NCBI GenBank assembly: GCA_965226865.1
Contig: CBDDEH010000004.1
Span: forward strand, 310,001 to 374,000
Source of the DNA: CBDDEH01 sp965226865
GTDB taxonomy: Bacteria > Chloroflexota > Dehalococcoidia > Lucifugimonadales > JAGWBF01
Reading direction: 5' to 3'
DNA: 64,000 nt
Under the pieces are notes generated by a model. It searched no databases. It had not been told where the DNA came from and saw only the letters and a list, made by a program, of their open reading frames with translations. The stretch's first letter is position 1. Every line of letters begins with the position of its first letter. A program made the position numbers and the translations under genes. This document shows, one piece after another, positions 49,578-57,915 of the stretch.

Positions 49578-50642
49578 TTGGATGAACTCGCCTTCTTGAC
49601 CCGGACAGCCGGAGCAGAGGTGGTGGGTGTGGTCAGCCAGCGACTGGAAAAGCCCAGCCAGGTCTACTTGGGGACCGGCAAGCTGGAAGAGCTGAAGCAG
49701 ACTCAAAGGGAGATGGGCAGCAGCCTGGTCATCTTCGATGACGAGCTGACCCCGACCCAGCAGCGTAACCTGGAAAGCGCCCTCAATGGCAAAGTCATCG
49801 ACAGGACCGCTCTCATTCTTGATATCTTCTCGCGCCATGCTCGCACCAGCGAAGGCCAGCTACAGGTCGAGCTGGCCCAGCACCAGTATCTGCTGCCCAG
49901 GTTGGTAGGCCAGTGGTCTCACCTGGAGCGTCTCGGTGGCGGCATCGGGACCCGAGGGCCCGGCGAGACCCAGCTCGAGACCGACCGCCGGTTGATTCAG
50001 AAACGGATCCAGCGCCTGGCTCACCAGCTCGAGCTGGTGAGCCAGCGAAGGGTGTCCTACCGGGACCGCCGCAAGCAGGCCAGGTTGCCTGTCATGTCCC
50101 TGGTAGGCTATACCAACGCAGGAAAGAGCACCCTGTTCAACGCTCTGAGCCAGGCCGGTGTCGTGGTGCAGAACAAACTGTTCTCCACCCTCGACCCGGT
50201 CACGAAACGGATATGGCTTCCGGCGGGTGGCCAGGTCCTCCTGACCGACACGGTGGGATTTATCCACAAGCTGCCCCCTCTGGTGGTCGCGGCGTTCAGA
50301 GCAACCCTCGAGGAGCTTCAGGAGGCCGACCTGCTCCTGCACGTAATCGACGTCACCCATTCCAAGGCGCCGGAGCAGGCGGAGGTGGTGGACAATATGC
50401 TGGCGGAGCTCAATCTGAAGGACAAGCCCCGATTTCTGGTGATCAATAAGATGGACCTGCTGGTCCCACGTGACGATGGAAAATCGCAGGACGACCTGGG
50501 CCAACTGTCGGACTATCCCAGCGTGCTGGTGTCGGCTACCCTTGGATGGAACCTGGACACGCTGCTGGAGAAGATCGGCCAGCGGCTAGGCGAGATGGGG
50601 CTTGTTGTGGCGCAGGCAGCGGGCGGTAAGGTCCGGCCCTGA
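49578..50642 (+). CDS. hflX: GTPase HflX
   Basis: Ribosome-associated GTPase that splits or rescues stalled ribosomes. The N-terminal HflX domain shows GTGKLEELKQ, ALILDIFSRHARTSEGQLQV and the strongly conserved GGIGTRGPGETQLETDRR. The G domain has G1 GYTNAGKST, G3 LLTDTVGFIHKLP and G4 VINKMDLL. The first canonical start codon is TTG 49578, but the same frame is open back to 49476 and encodes clear family sequence (PPIERALLVGVALKGSEGLW). The true start is therefore probably upstream at a non-standard codon, with AGGAGG at 49462-49467. Last gene of the operon. Confidence 0.93.
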   Translation: MDELAFLTRTAGAEVVGVVSQRLEKPSQVYLGTGKLEELKQTQREMGSSLVIFDDELTPTQQRNLESALNGKVIDRTALILDIFSRHARTSEGQLQVELAQHQYLLPRLVGQWSHLERLGGGIGTRGPGETQLETDRRLIQKRIQRLAHQLELVSQRRVSYRDRRKQARLPVMSLVGYTNAGKSTLFNALSQAGVVVQNKLFSTLDPVTKRIWLPAGGQVLLTDTVGFIHKLPPLVVAAFRATLEELQEADLLLHVIDVTHSKAPEQAEVVDNMLAELNLKDKPRFLVINKMDLLVPRDDGKSQDDLGQLSDYPSVLVSATLGWNLDTLLEKIGQRLGEMGLVVAQAAGGKVRP

Positions 50643-50775
50643 TGGCAGTGGAAAGACCATCTGGCAGAAATTGGTTCGCACAATATATGTTATGTGAACA
50701 CAGCACTTGACTGGACAACCCGGTGATTTTACATAAAGTTGGTGGCCGTACAAGCTCGATTCGATGTCGACCTGA

Positions 50776-51114
50776 AATCAGACGGGCAGCGGCCTGATAG
50801 AACGGGAGATCGAGAACATCCGGAGCTGTGACGTCGTAGTGTTCGCCGGAGGCCGGTCCGGGACATTGGGTGAGTTCGCCATCGCCTACGACGAGGGAAA
50901 GGTCATCGGCATTCTCGAGGGTAGCGGCGGAATCACCGATCATCTGGAGACCATTGTCCAAATGGTCAACAAAAAGACTGAGTCGATTATCGTCTCCGAT
51001 AGCGATCCTGCTCGTCTTCTGGACAAACTCGAGGACGTATATGAGGAGCAAATACTGCCTGGCTACCACAATATTCTCCAGGGTCACGACCCCGATGGTG
51101 TCTTAGACGATTAG
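50776..51114 (+). pseudogene. Fragment of a LOG/TIGR00725-type nucleotide-binding protein
   Basis: An open frame of 112 codons encodes only the C-terminal two-thirds of a Rossmann-like LOG-family protein. The conserved phosphate loop survives in CDVVVFAGGRSGTLGEFAIA (normally GGxGTxxE). The following helix LETIVQMVNKKTESI and a C-terminal helical end are also present. The N-terminal strand and helix expected in front are missing: the frame opens after a TGA at 50773-50775 and the 130 bases before it do not encode them in any frame. The best in-frame start, GTG 50839, lies inside the loop. This is most likely a 5'-deleted pseudogene. Confidence 0.65.
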
Positions 51115-51184
51115 ATCCGCTTGTTGAAGGGTCGGCGATTTATGTCAATCGACTTGGCTATCAAGATAAGGTCTCGTAATCGAG

Positions 51185-52339
51185 ATGGAAATACAGCCGT
51201 TCGAAGTCCACGTTTCCGAGCCGGTCTTGGAAGACCTCCACGACCGGTTGGCTCATACCCGTTGGCCCGATGAAGTAACGGGCTCTGGATGGGACTACGG
51301 CTCAAACCTGGCCTACACGAAGGAATTGGTGGACTATTGGCACACCCGATTCGACTGGCGAGCCCAGGAGAAAGCCATCAACGCCTTCAACCATTTCCAG
51401 GCCAACGTGGATGGCCTTTGGGTTCACTTCGTTCATGAGCGCGGCAAGGGCCCGCACCCCATACCGCTGCTCCTTACCCACGGCTGGCCCGGCCCCTTTA
51501 CCGAGATGTTGAAGATACTCCCCCTTCTCACCGATCCAGCCAGCCATGGAGGCGACCCAGCCGACTCCTTCGACGTGGTTGTCCCGTCGCTGCCCGGTTA
51601 TGGTTTTTCCGGTAAGCCGACCCAGGGTGGCATGAGCGTCTTGAAAGTGGCCGATCTCTGGGGCAGGCTTATGGCCGGATTGGATTACCAGCGCTTCGGT
51701 GCTCACGGAGGCGATTGGGGCGCCGCGATCACCCTCCGACTTGGCTCCGCGTTTCCAAAAATGGTGATTGGTAGCCACGTCACTTTGGTAACCCTCGCTA
51801 CCCTCAGGCCTTACCTGGGGCCAGGCTCGCGAGAGCTCACCGAAGCGGAGAAAGGGCTGTTAGAAGAGAGGGCGAACTGGTTCGAGACCGAAGGCGGCTA
51901 CTCCCATATCCAGCGGACCAGGCCTCAGACTCTGTCTTACGGGCTAAACGATTCCCCTGCCGGACTCGCGGCGTGGCTTGTCGAAAAGTTTCGAAGCTGG
52001 ACCGACTGCGGAGGAGACGTCGAACGGAAGTTCACCAAGGACGAGCTGCTTACATATATCACTCTTTATTGGGTTACCGAGACCATCGGTTCTTCAACGC
52101 GCCTGTACTACGAGTCCTTCAGGGATCCCTGGGTCTTCCAGCCTGATGAAAAGGTCACAGTCCCGTGTGGTGTGGCCTTATTCCCCAAGGAGATCGCCCA
52201 CCCGCCGAGGGAATGGGCCGAACGGTCATTGAATATACAACGGTGGACCAAGATGCCCCGTGGCGGCCATTTTGCTGCACTGGAGGAGCCAGAGCTCCTG
52301 GCGGAGGATATCCGCGCCTTCTTCCGGCCTCTCCGATGA
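51185..52339 (+). CDS. Epoxide hydrolase, alpha/beta-hydrolase with EHN domain
   Basis: A 384-residue enzyme hydrolysing epoxides to diols. The N-terminal EHN domain (residues 1-110) has RLAHTRWPDE and YWHTRFDWRAQE. The alpha/beta core shows the oxyanion word LLTHGWPGPFTEM, the nucleophile Asp in GAHGGDWGAAI, and the catalytic His in MPRGGHFAALEEPE. Tyr residues of the cap (LYYES) are also present. It is microsomal-type rather than soluble-type. ATG 51185 begins a monocistronic gene convergent with the amidohydrolase. Confidence 0.92.
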   Translation: MEIQPFEVHVSEPVLEDLHDRLAHTRWPDEVTGSGWDYGSNLAYTKELVDYWHTRFDWRAQEKAINAFNHFQANVDGLWVHFVHERGKGPHPIPLLLTHGWPGPFTEMLKILPLLTDPASHGGDPADSFDVVVPSLPGYGFSGKPTQGGMSVLKVADLWGRLMAGLDYQRFGAHGGDWGAAITLRLGSAFPKMVIGSHVTLVTLATLRPYLGPGSRELTEAEKGLLEERANWFETEGGYSHIQRTRPQTLSYGLNDSPAGLAAWLVEKFRSWTDCGGDVERKFTKDELLTYITLYWVTETIGSSTRLYYESFRDPWVFQPDEKVTVPCGVALFPKEIAHPPREWAERSLNIQRWTKMPRGGHFAALEEPELLAEDIRAFFRPLR

Positions 52340-52352
52340 CCCTTAACGAAGA

Positions 52353-53486
52353 TCAGTCGATGTCGTAGAGCTTGGCGGCGTTGGCGCCCGTTATTTTAAC
52401 CTTCTCGTCATCAGGGACTCCTGCCAGGATCTCCTCCAATACTTGCCTAGACCGGGGCCACGTCGATTCGGAGTGGGGGTAGTCCGAACCCCACATCAGA
52501 TTGTCCACCCCGATGATGTGCCGGAGCTGTATCCCAAGGTCATCCTCCTGGAAGCTTATGCGAACATTCCGGTGGAAGAAGTCGCTTGGTATAAGGTCGT
52601 TCTTGAACCTGTAGGTCGCTTGCTGGTGGCGCTCGGCGTAGACGTAGTCCATCTGCTTGAGGAAGTGGGGTATCCAGGCTAGCTCGAACTCCGCCACCAC
52701 CACCTTGAGAGATGGATAACGCTCGAAAACTCCTGAGAATATCATATCGGCTAGGGAGTTTCGGACCCAGTAGTCTATGTTGGCCCTGAATGTGGCTGTC
52801 TGGCTGGCACCCTGTACCGCGTTGGATGCCATGACGGGTAGTCCCGGGCCCGGGCGCTGGGTAGCGGTATGCAGTGTGATAGGGATGTCCATTTCTTGGG
52901 CCGCCGCCCAGAATGGGTCGTACTCTGGCCTATCATACTGACGGTTGACGAGAGGATAGACGCTGATCATGGCCCCCGCCAGCCCAAGCTTCGCGGACCT
53001 CCCCATCTCCCCGATGCCGTCCTGGACGTCGTCCAGGTTGAGCATAGCTATCCCCTTGAGCCTGTCTGGGTAAGGGTGGCAAAAGTCCGCGAGCCAATTG
53101 TTATACGCCCTGCAAACGGCTGAAAGCAGGGCGCTGTCTTGAAGCTTATATAAGAAGAGGCCCTGGGAGGGATACAGCAGTGCCGCCTGGACGCCGTCTA
53201 GGTCCATGTCCTTGATGGCCGCGTGGGGATCGTAACCTCCTGCCGGTGCGTCCTCGAACCGGCCCTGGAAGGTGATGTTCTCAGGAGCCTCGAACCTTAC
53301 ACCGACCTGGGAGATCAGGCCGATAGCTCCGACCTTGAGGTCCTTTTCGACATACCACTGATCGTATTCCCCATCTCGCGCCATGTAAGGTGCCCGATCC
53401 CGGAACTCAGGATCGATCCTGCCGGTCCATAGGTCGGGCGGCTCGAGCACATGGGAGTCAGAGGATATAATTTTGTATTTGGCCAT
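52353..53486 (-). CDS. Amidohydrolase family 2 protein
   Basis: A 377-residue metal-dependent hydrolase or decarboxylase of the ACMSD-like group. It opens with the metal-binding word IISSDSHVLEPPDLW, a DxH type motif. Later segments are LKGIAMLNLDD, ITLHTATQRPGPG, FERYPSLKVVVAEFELAWIPH and the C-terminal LMWGSDYPHSESTWPRS. ATG 53486 fits the usual N-terminus better than the longest frame (53516). It converges on the epoxide hydrolase with 13 bases between stops. The substrate is unknown. Related proteins often act on aromatic or furan carboxylic acids. Confidence 0.88.
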   Translation of the reverse strand: MAKYKIISSDSHVLEPPDLWTGRIDPEFRDRAPYMARDGEYDQWYVEKDLKVGAIGLISQVGVRFEAPENITFQGRFEDAPAGGYDPHAAIKDMDLDGVQAALLYPSQGLFLYKLQDSALLSAVCRAYNNWLADFCHPYPDRLKGIAMLNLDDVQDGIGEMGRSAKLGLAGAMISVYPLVNRQYDRPEYDPFWAAAQEMDIPITLHTATQRPGPGLPVMASNAVQGASQTATFRANIDYWVRNSLADMIFSGVFERYPSLKVVVAEFELAWIPHFLKQMDYVYAERHQQATYRFKNDLIPSDFFHRNVRISFQEDDLGIQLRHIIGVDNLMWGSDYPHSESTWPRSRQVLEEILAGVPDDEKVKITGANAAKLYDID

Positions 53487-53574
53487 CAGTGCCTTCGCGG
53501 TGGCGAGTTGGCCCAATTCTACCCGGACTATCCTACCCCGGCAAGTAGCATCTTATGTCACCAGTCATGTTTGC

Positions 53575-53603
53575 TTGCTGGCCCTTGAGCGCTGGGTTAT
53601 TAT
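53575..53603 (+). promoter_or_regulatory. Promoter of the ICL/PEP-mutase family gene
   Basis: TTGCTG (53575-53580), 17-base spacer, TATTAT (53598-53603), about 50 bases upstream of the ATG. Confidence 0.5.
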
Positions 53604-53653
53604 GAGTCGGCGCTAGTTGAATGGGTGATTGATGGCTGCTGCAAAGGATTGCG

Positions 53654-54559
53654 ATGTCGTATAAAAAACGGATGACCAGACGGCTGAAGGATCTGTTCGA
53701 AAGGCCTGAGATATTCGTCCTTCCCGGTGGTATGAACCCCATTAGCGCCAAGGTGGCGGAGGTGGTGGGTTTCGAGGCCTTCTACATGTCGGGGGGCTAC
53801 ACCATGTTCCATACCGTGGGCTGGCCTGATCCTGGCTCTGGCAGCCTCAAAGAGATGGTGGACAACGCGAGACGGATCGCGCTGGCCGTTGACATTCCGG
53901 TGTTCGCCGACATGGAAACTGGATTCGGCGATGCAGTAGTCACCTATAACACAGTGCAGGAGTACATTCGAGCCGGAATCGCCGGAGCGCACATCGAAGA
54001 CCAGACTTTCCCGGCCAAACTGGGCCCTCGCCAGAGGTGCGTCTCAACGGAGGAGATGGTGGGCAAGCTCAGGGCGGCAATGGACGCCAAAATGGATATG
54101 GACCCCGACTTCGTGGTCGTCGCCCGCTGCGACTATGCCGCCGTCCCAGGGGCGACATTCGAGGATGTTATACAACGTTGCCTGGTTTACAAGGAACAGG
54201 CAAACGTAGACGTGGTCTGCCCTCACCTCGAGTCCTGGGGCGAGATCAAAGAGGCCATCAAACGAATCCCGGGCCCCGTACTGCCCCTGTTCACCCATGA
54301 GCCCCACATCCATCCCAACCTGGAAGAGCTTCAAGAAGCGGGGGCCGCCGCCGCATGGTATCCGGGTTTGACGGGCATGCCGGCGCAGCAGGGGATGTGG
54401 GACATGCTCAACGACTTCAAAGAACGGGGTACAGAAGCGCTGGACGAGTTCCTCGAAAGATCCAAAAAGGGCAAGTGGGGCGCGGCGGATATGTTCTCTA
54501 TAATGGGCCGAGACCGCCTTCTGGAGATGGAGAAGAGGTATCTACCTCCGCTGGACTGA
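53654..54559 (+). CDS. Isocitrate lyase/PEP mutase superfamily enzyme
   Basis: A 301-residue TIM-barrel enzyme breaking or rearranging a C-C or C-P bond next to a carboxylate. Family features: VLPGGMNPISAKVAEVVGFEAFYMSGG, the Mg2+-binding ADMETGFGD, GIAGAHIEDQTFPAKLG, and VVVARCDYAA. The mobile catalytic loop reads LGPRQRCVSTEEM. It has a Cys but not the KKCGH motif of isocitrate or methylisocitrate lyases, so oxaloacetate decarboxylase, carboxyphosphonoenolpyruvate mutase or a lyase of another 2-substituted acid are candidates. AAAGGAT precedes the ATG at 53654. Monocistronic with its own promoter. Confidence 0.87.
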   Translation: MSYKKRMTRRLKDLFERPEIFVLPGGMNPISAKVAEVVGFEAFYMSGGYTMFHTVGWPDPGSGSLKEMVDNARRIALAVDIPVFADMETGFGDAVVTYNTVQEYIRAGIAGAHIEDQTFPAKLGPRQRCVSTEEMVGKLRAAMDAKMDMDPDFVVVARCDYAAVPGATFEDVIQRCLVYKEQANVDVVCPHLESWGEIKEAIKRIPGPVLPLFTHEPHIHPNLEELQEAGAAAAWYPGLTGMPAQQGMWDMLNDFKERGTEALDEFLERSKKGKWGAADMFSIMGRDRLLEMEKRYLPPLD

Positions 54560-54985
54560 GCTTTAACGGGCCGCATCGAATGTCCGCCCCTTCCACAGAC
54601 CACCCTTTCCCTGCCAGGAACGCCGCGCCGAGTCCAGGGTCATAACGGCGTACAACACGCCGGTCAGTGGCGAGAGGACCGCTATCAACGGCGAGACCCG
54701 ATACCACCGGCATCGTCCCCCCAGTAACATTCTTAGCTGAGGGAACCCTAACCATTCGGTAACATTTTAGGTGAGTGAATACGGGTGATGGCTATCCATA
54801 GCCCTTTGTGGTATAATGCGCAACGGTGGTAGCGTTTTTGAGTCCCCACATCCGATTTGTCATGGCCTCTCTGTGTCCCTATAAGACCCCAATTGGCGCC
54901 TTTGTGTGCCCACTGAATTGTCTAAGTGCATCCTCGGTTCGGTGACCTGATTCTCGCCAACTATTAGTAGAAAGGAGCCAAACCG
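54560..54985. other. Intergenic region, 426 bp, with promoter and direct repeats
   Basis: No convincing gene is present. It holds the direct repeats at 54724-54779, an extended -10 promoter (TGG followed by TATAAT at 54812-54817) for the zinc-ribbon gene, and a leader of about 160 bases. A GAAAGGAG-type ribosome site (AGAAAGGAGCC) lies just before the ATG at 54986. Confidence 0.6.
54724..54779 (+). repeat. Pair of imperfect 21-22 bp direct repeats (GTAACATT...TGAG.GAA)
   Basis: GTAACATTCTTAGCTGAG (54724-54741) and GTAACATTTTAGGTGAG (54759-54775) begin two similar units 35 bases apart. They could be the remnant of an insertion-sequence end, where such repeated motifs bind transposase, or an operator pair for the promoter at 54812. 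Confidence 0.45.
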
Positions 54986-55315
<330 letters not shown>

Positions 55316-55326
55316 AGCAATAAACC

Positions 55327-55367
55327 AATAGTAAAGAGGGGGCGATTGTCGCCCCCTCTTTACTATT
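55327..55367 (+). terminator. Strong intrinsic terminator of the zinc-ribbon gene
   Basis: A perfect 19-bp stem (55327-55345 with 55349-55367) and a TTG loop. The 3' arm ends in TCTTTACTATT, so T residues are included in the stem. It lies 11 bases after the stop codon and can also serve the convergent hemerythrin gene. Confidence 0.85.
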
Positions 55368-55413
55368 CACCCCCAGATGGCTGAATGAACTCAGCGGTTG
55401 GTCTAACAGACCC

Positions 55414-56052
55414 TTATGTCAGGCCCGGGACACGTCTGGTCAGTTCGGACCAATCGTCCGCTCCAACGGCGCCCTGGATGAGTTGTTTGACACCTGCAAA
55501 GATCTCTTCGGGCATTAGTCCTTTCCACACGGCCGTCATCGTCACGCGATCATCCTGGTTCACAAGAGGATAGAGCCAGTCCACCAGCTTTGGCATCAAC
55601 TGAGGTGGCACTTTGCCTGCCATCTGGCCTACGATCGGAGCCTGGTCTTGTGAGCTTATGCGTTCCCGAAGTATCGGGCAGAGATGGCTGTCCTCCTTGG
55701 CCAGATGGATTCGCATATGGGAGTGTAGGACGGCTGAGGCCCGTGCGGCGGCCAGTTCATCCGGTGCGCCCACCACCTGCTCCAATCCCGCGCACATTAT
55801 GTCCATCTCTCTGTGGTCGGTGACAAACAGGGGTGCCACCAATGGTGCAACCTTGTTGACCGCTGGGAACACCACTTCCTCTTCGCCCTGGGCGTGTAGA
55901 TCGAGTATCTCGGTAAACCATTGAAGTCGGTCGATCAAGGGAGAAAGGTCACCGCCGTTCGCCGCGGCCTTATACACTGCCTCGTCGATCTCTGTCAGAT
56001 CGCGGCGAAACGCGTTGTGGAATACCGTTATGGCGTCAAGGGGCATTACCAT
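55414..56052 (-). CDS. Hemerythrin-like HHE domain protein
   Basis: A 212-residue helical-bundle protein. The HHE metal ligands are visible as VFHNAFRRDLTEID, ILDLHAQGEEEVVFPA, TDHREMDIM and HSHMRIHLAKEDSHLCPIL, the usual His/Glu spacing for a di-iron site. The C-terminal 80 residues (KVPPQLMPKLVDWLYPLV) form an extra helical part. Such proteins bind oxygen or nitric oxide, or act in iron handling; the exact role is unknown. The ATG (56052 or 56046) has weak Shine-Dalgarno support. It converges on the zinc-ribbon gene and shares the terminator. Confidence 0.85.
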   Translation of the reverse strand: MVMPLDAITVFHNAFRRDLTEIDEAVYKAAANGGDLSPLIDRLQWFTEILDLHAQGEEEVVFPAVNKVAPLVAPLFVTDHREMDIMCAGLEQVVGAPDELAAARASAVLHSHMRIHLAKEDSHLCPILRERISSQDQAPIVGQMAGKVPPQLMPKLVDWLYPLVNQDDRVTMTAVWKGLMPEEIFAGVKQLIQGAVGADDWSELTRRVPGLT

Positions 56053-56172
56053 GACTGGCGCCTCCTCATTTCAGGTTGCTGACAGCCAGGCTAGTTGAAG
56101 CCAGCCCGTCTGTCAACGCTACCCCATATTCCGCCGGTGTTTGTTGCTGGGCGTGAGACTCTCATATCTGAG

Positions 56173-57708
56173 CTACAGGATTTCCCGGGGGCGGTACTGG
56201 AGCGCCTCCGCTAGATGAGGCACACCTATGGTCTCCGAGTCCGCCAGGTCGGCTATGGTTAGAGAGAGTTTGAGAATTCTGTGGAAGCCTCGAGCCGACA
56301 GGTTCAACTGCTTCATGGCGGTCTGAAGAATCCCCTTGGCGCCGTCCTCCAGGCGGCAGTAGTTCCACACCTCGGCGGGGCCCATCTCCGAGTTGCAGGT
56401 AAAGGATGTTTCTTGGAAGCGACGCACCTGTGTTTCCCTGGCAGATTCAACCCTCTTCCGTACGTCCGATGAGGGCTCCTCCGAGGCTTCCTCGGAGACC
56501 AGCTTCTCGTACTCGACCGGCGGTACTGAGACAAACATATCGATCCGGTCGAGGAGCGGGCCGCTGATCCGCTTCTGATATCGGGTGACCATACTGCCCG
56601 AGCAACTGCATTGTTTGGTCGGGTGGCCCAGGAACCCGCAGGGACATGGGTTCATGGCGCCGACAAGAGAGAAGTTGGCGGGGAAGGTGGTGGTCCCGCT
56701 GGCCCGGCTGATGGTCACCACTTTATCTTCCATCGGTTGGCGCAATGATTCCAGCGCCGAGTGTCCGAACTCCGGAAGCTCGTCCAGGAAGAGCACCCCT
56801 CGATGGCTGAGGGTTATCTCTCCAGGTCTCGGCAACCGCCCTCCGCCGACAAGACCGGCGTTGGAGATGGTGTAATGTGGGGCCCTGAACGGACGCTGTA
56901 TTATCAGGGGCTTGTCGGACGGAAGCAGGCCGCTGACGCTACAGATCTTGGTGACTTCCAGGGATTCCTGAGGCGTCATGCGCGGCAGTATGCTGGGCAT
57001 CGCCCGGGCCAACAGCGTCTTACCGCTGCCTGGCGGACCCGTCATTACCAGGTTGTGTCCGCCCGCGGCCGCCACCTCCACGGCTCGCTTGGCGTGTTCT
57101 TGGCCCCTGATATGGGCCAGGTCCGGACCGGCGCCATCCCTATGGTATTCCAGGTGGATGTCATCGAACCACACCGGTTCCAGTGCCGTGTCACCTCTTA
57201 AATGACTGACCAGCTCGGTAAGACTGCTGGCTGGAACCACCTCCATACCCTGTACCAGGCATGCTTCCTTCGCGTCTACATTCGGAACAAACACGCGATC
57301 TACGCCCTCATCGTGTGCTATGGACACCATGGGGAGTATGCCACCGGTGTGCCGCAAACCCCCGTCCAGCGAGAGCTCGCCCAAGAACAGCGCGTTGTTG
57401 ACAGACTGGGGCAACTGGCCCGAGCTGATCAAGATGCCCACGGCTATCGGCAGGTCGTAGGAAGCGCCCGCCTTTTTTATGTCCGCCGGCGCCAGGTTGA
57501 CGGTGATCCTGCGCATTGGGAACTCGCAGCCCGAGTTGCGAATGGCGGCCCTTGCTCGTTCCCGGGCTTCTTGGACCGCCGTGTCGGGAAGGCCGACGAT
57601 GGTGAACGACGGCAGCCCTGGGGAGATGTCTACCTCCACCTCGATGACGTATCCATCCAGACCCACGACGGCGCATGTCCGCACTTTAGCCAGCATAGGA
57701 AATGCCAA
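56173..57708 (-). CDS. comM: YifB/ComM family Mg-chelatase-like AAA+ ATPase
   Basis: A hexameric helicase-like ATPase of the ComM family, which promotes branch migration during natural transformation in studied species. The 511 residues show an N-terminal Lon-like domain (VEVDISPGLPSFTIVGLPD, RITVNLAPADIKKAGASYDL), then Walker A NLVMTGPPGSGKTLLARAMP, Walker B GVLFLDELPEF, a cysteine-containing zinc loop NPCPCGFLGHPTKQCSCS and the C-terminal Mg-chelatase domain (SARGFHRILKLSLTIADLA). ATG 57708. It is monocistronic and divergent from the beta-propeller gene. Confidence 0.94.
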   Translation of the reverse strand: MAFPMLAKVRTCAVVGLDGYVIEVEVDISPGLPSFTIVGLPDTAVQEARERARAAIRNSGCEFPMRRITVNLAPADIKKAGASYDLPIAVGILISSGQLPQSVNNALFLGELSLDGGLRHTGGILPMVSIAHDEGVDRVFVPNVDAKEACLVQGMEVVPASSLTELVSHLRGDTALEPVWFDDIHLEYHRDGAGPDLAHIRGQEHAKRAVEVAAAGGHNLVMTGPPGSGKTLLARAMPSILPRMTPQESLEVTKICSVSGLLPSDKPLIIQRPFRAPHYTISNAGLVGGGRLPRPGEITLSHRGVLFLDELPEFGHSALESLRQPMEDKVVTISRASGTTTFPANFSLVGAMNPCPCGFLGHPTKQCSCSGSMVTRYQKRISGPLLDRIDMFVSVPPVEYEKLVSEEASEEPSSDVRKRVESARETQVRRFQETSFTCNSEMGPAEVWNYCRLEDGAKGILQTAMKQLNLSARGFHRILKLSLTIADLADSETIGVPHLAEALQYRPREIL

Positions 57709-57915
57709 TATACGGCGGATTCATCAACGGTAATAGTACGGAGGGGTGGGTGCCCAGTCAACCAGAAACTGCCATGCTCCACGTCAGCGGTACATACTCA
57801 GAGTAGGCGTATCCACCATGGTAGTAGGCGGCGACATATAGTTGACGGGCCAGGACGTGCCAGGTCAGAATGGCGCAGGTTGTCAAGGAAGTGATCCCCT
57901 GGTCCAGGAGGTTCG

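Noticed and set aside
54498..54755. Minus-strand open frame of 85 codons after the ICL/PEP-mutase gene
   Set aside because: It overlaps the real gene's end, has no ribosome site and no recognisable features.
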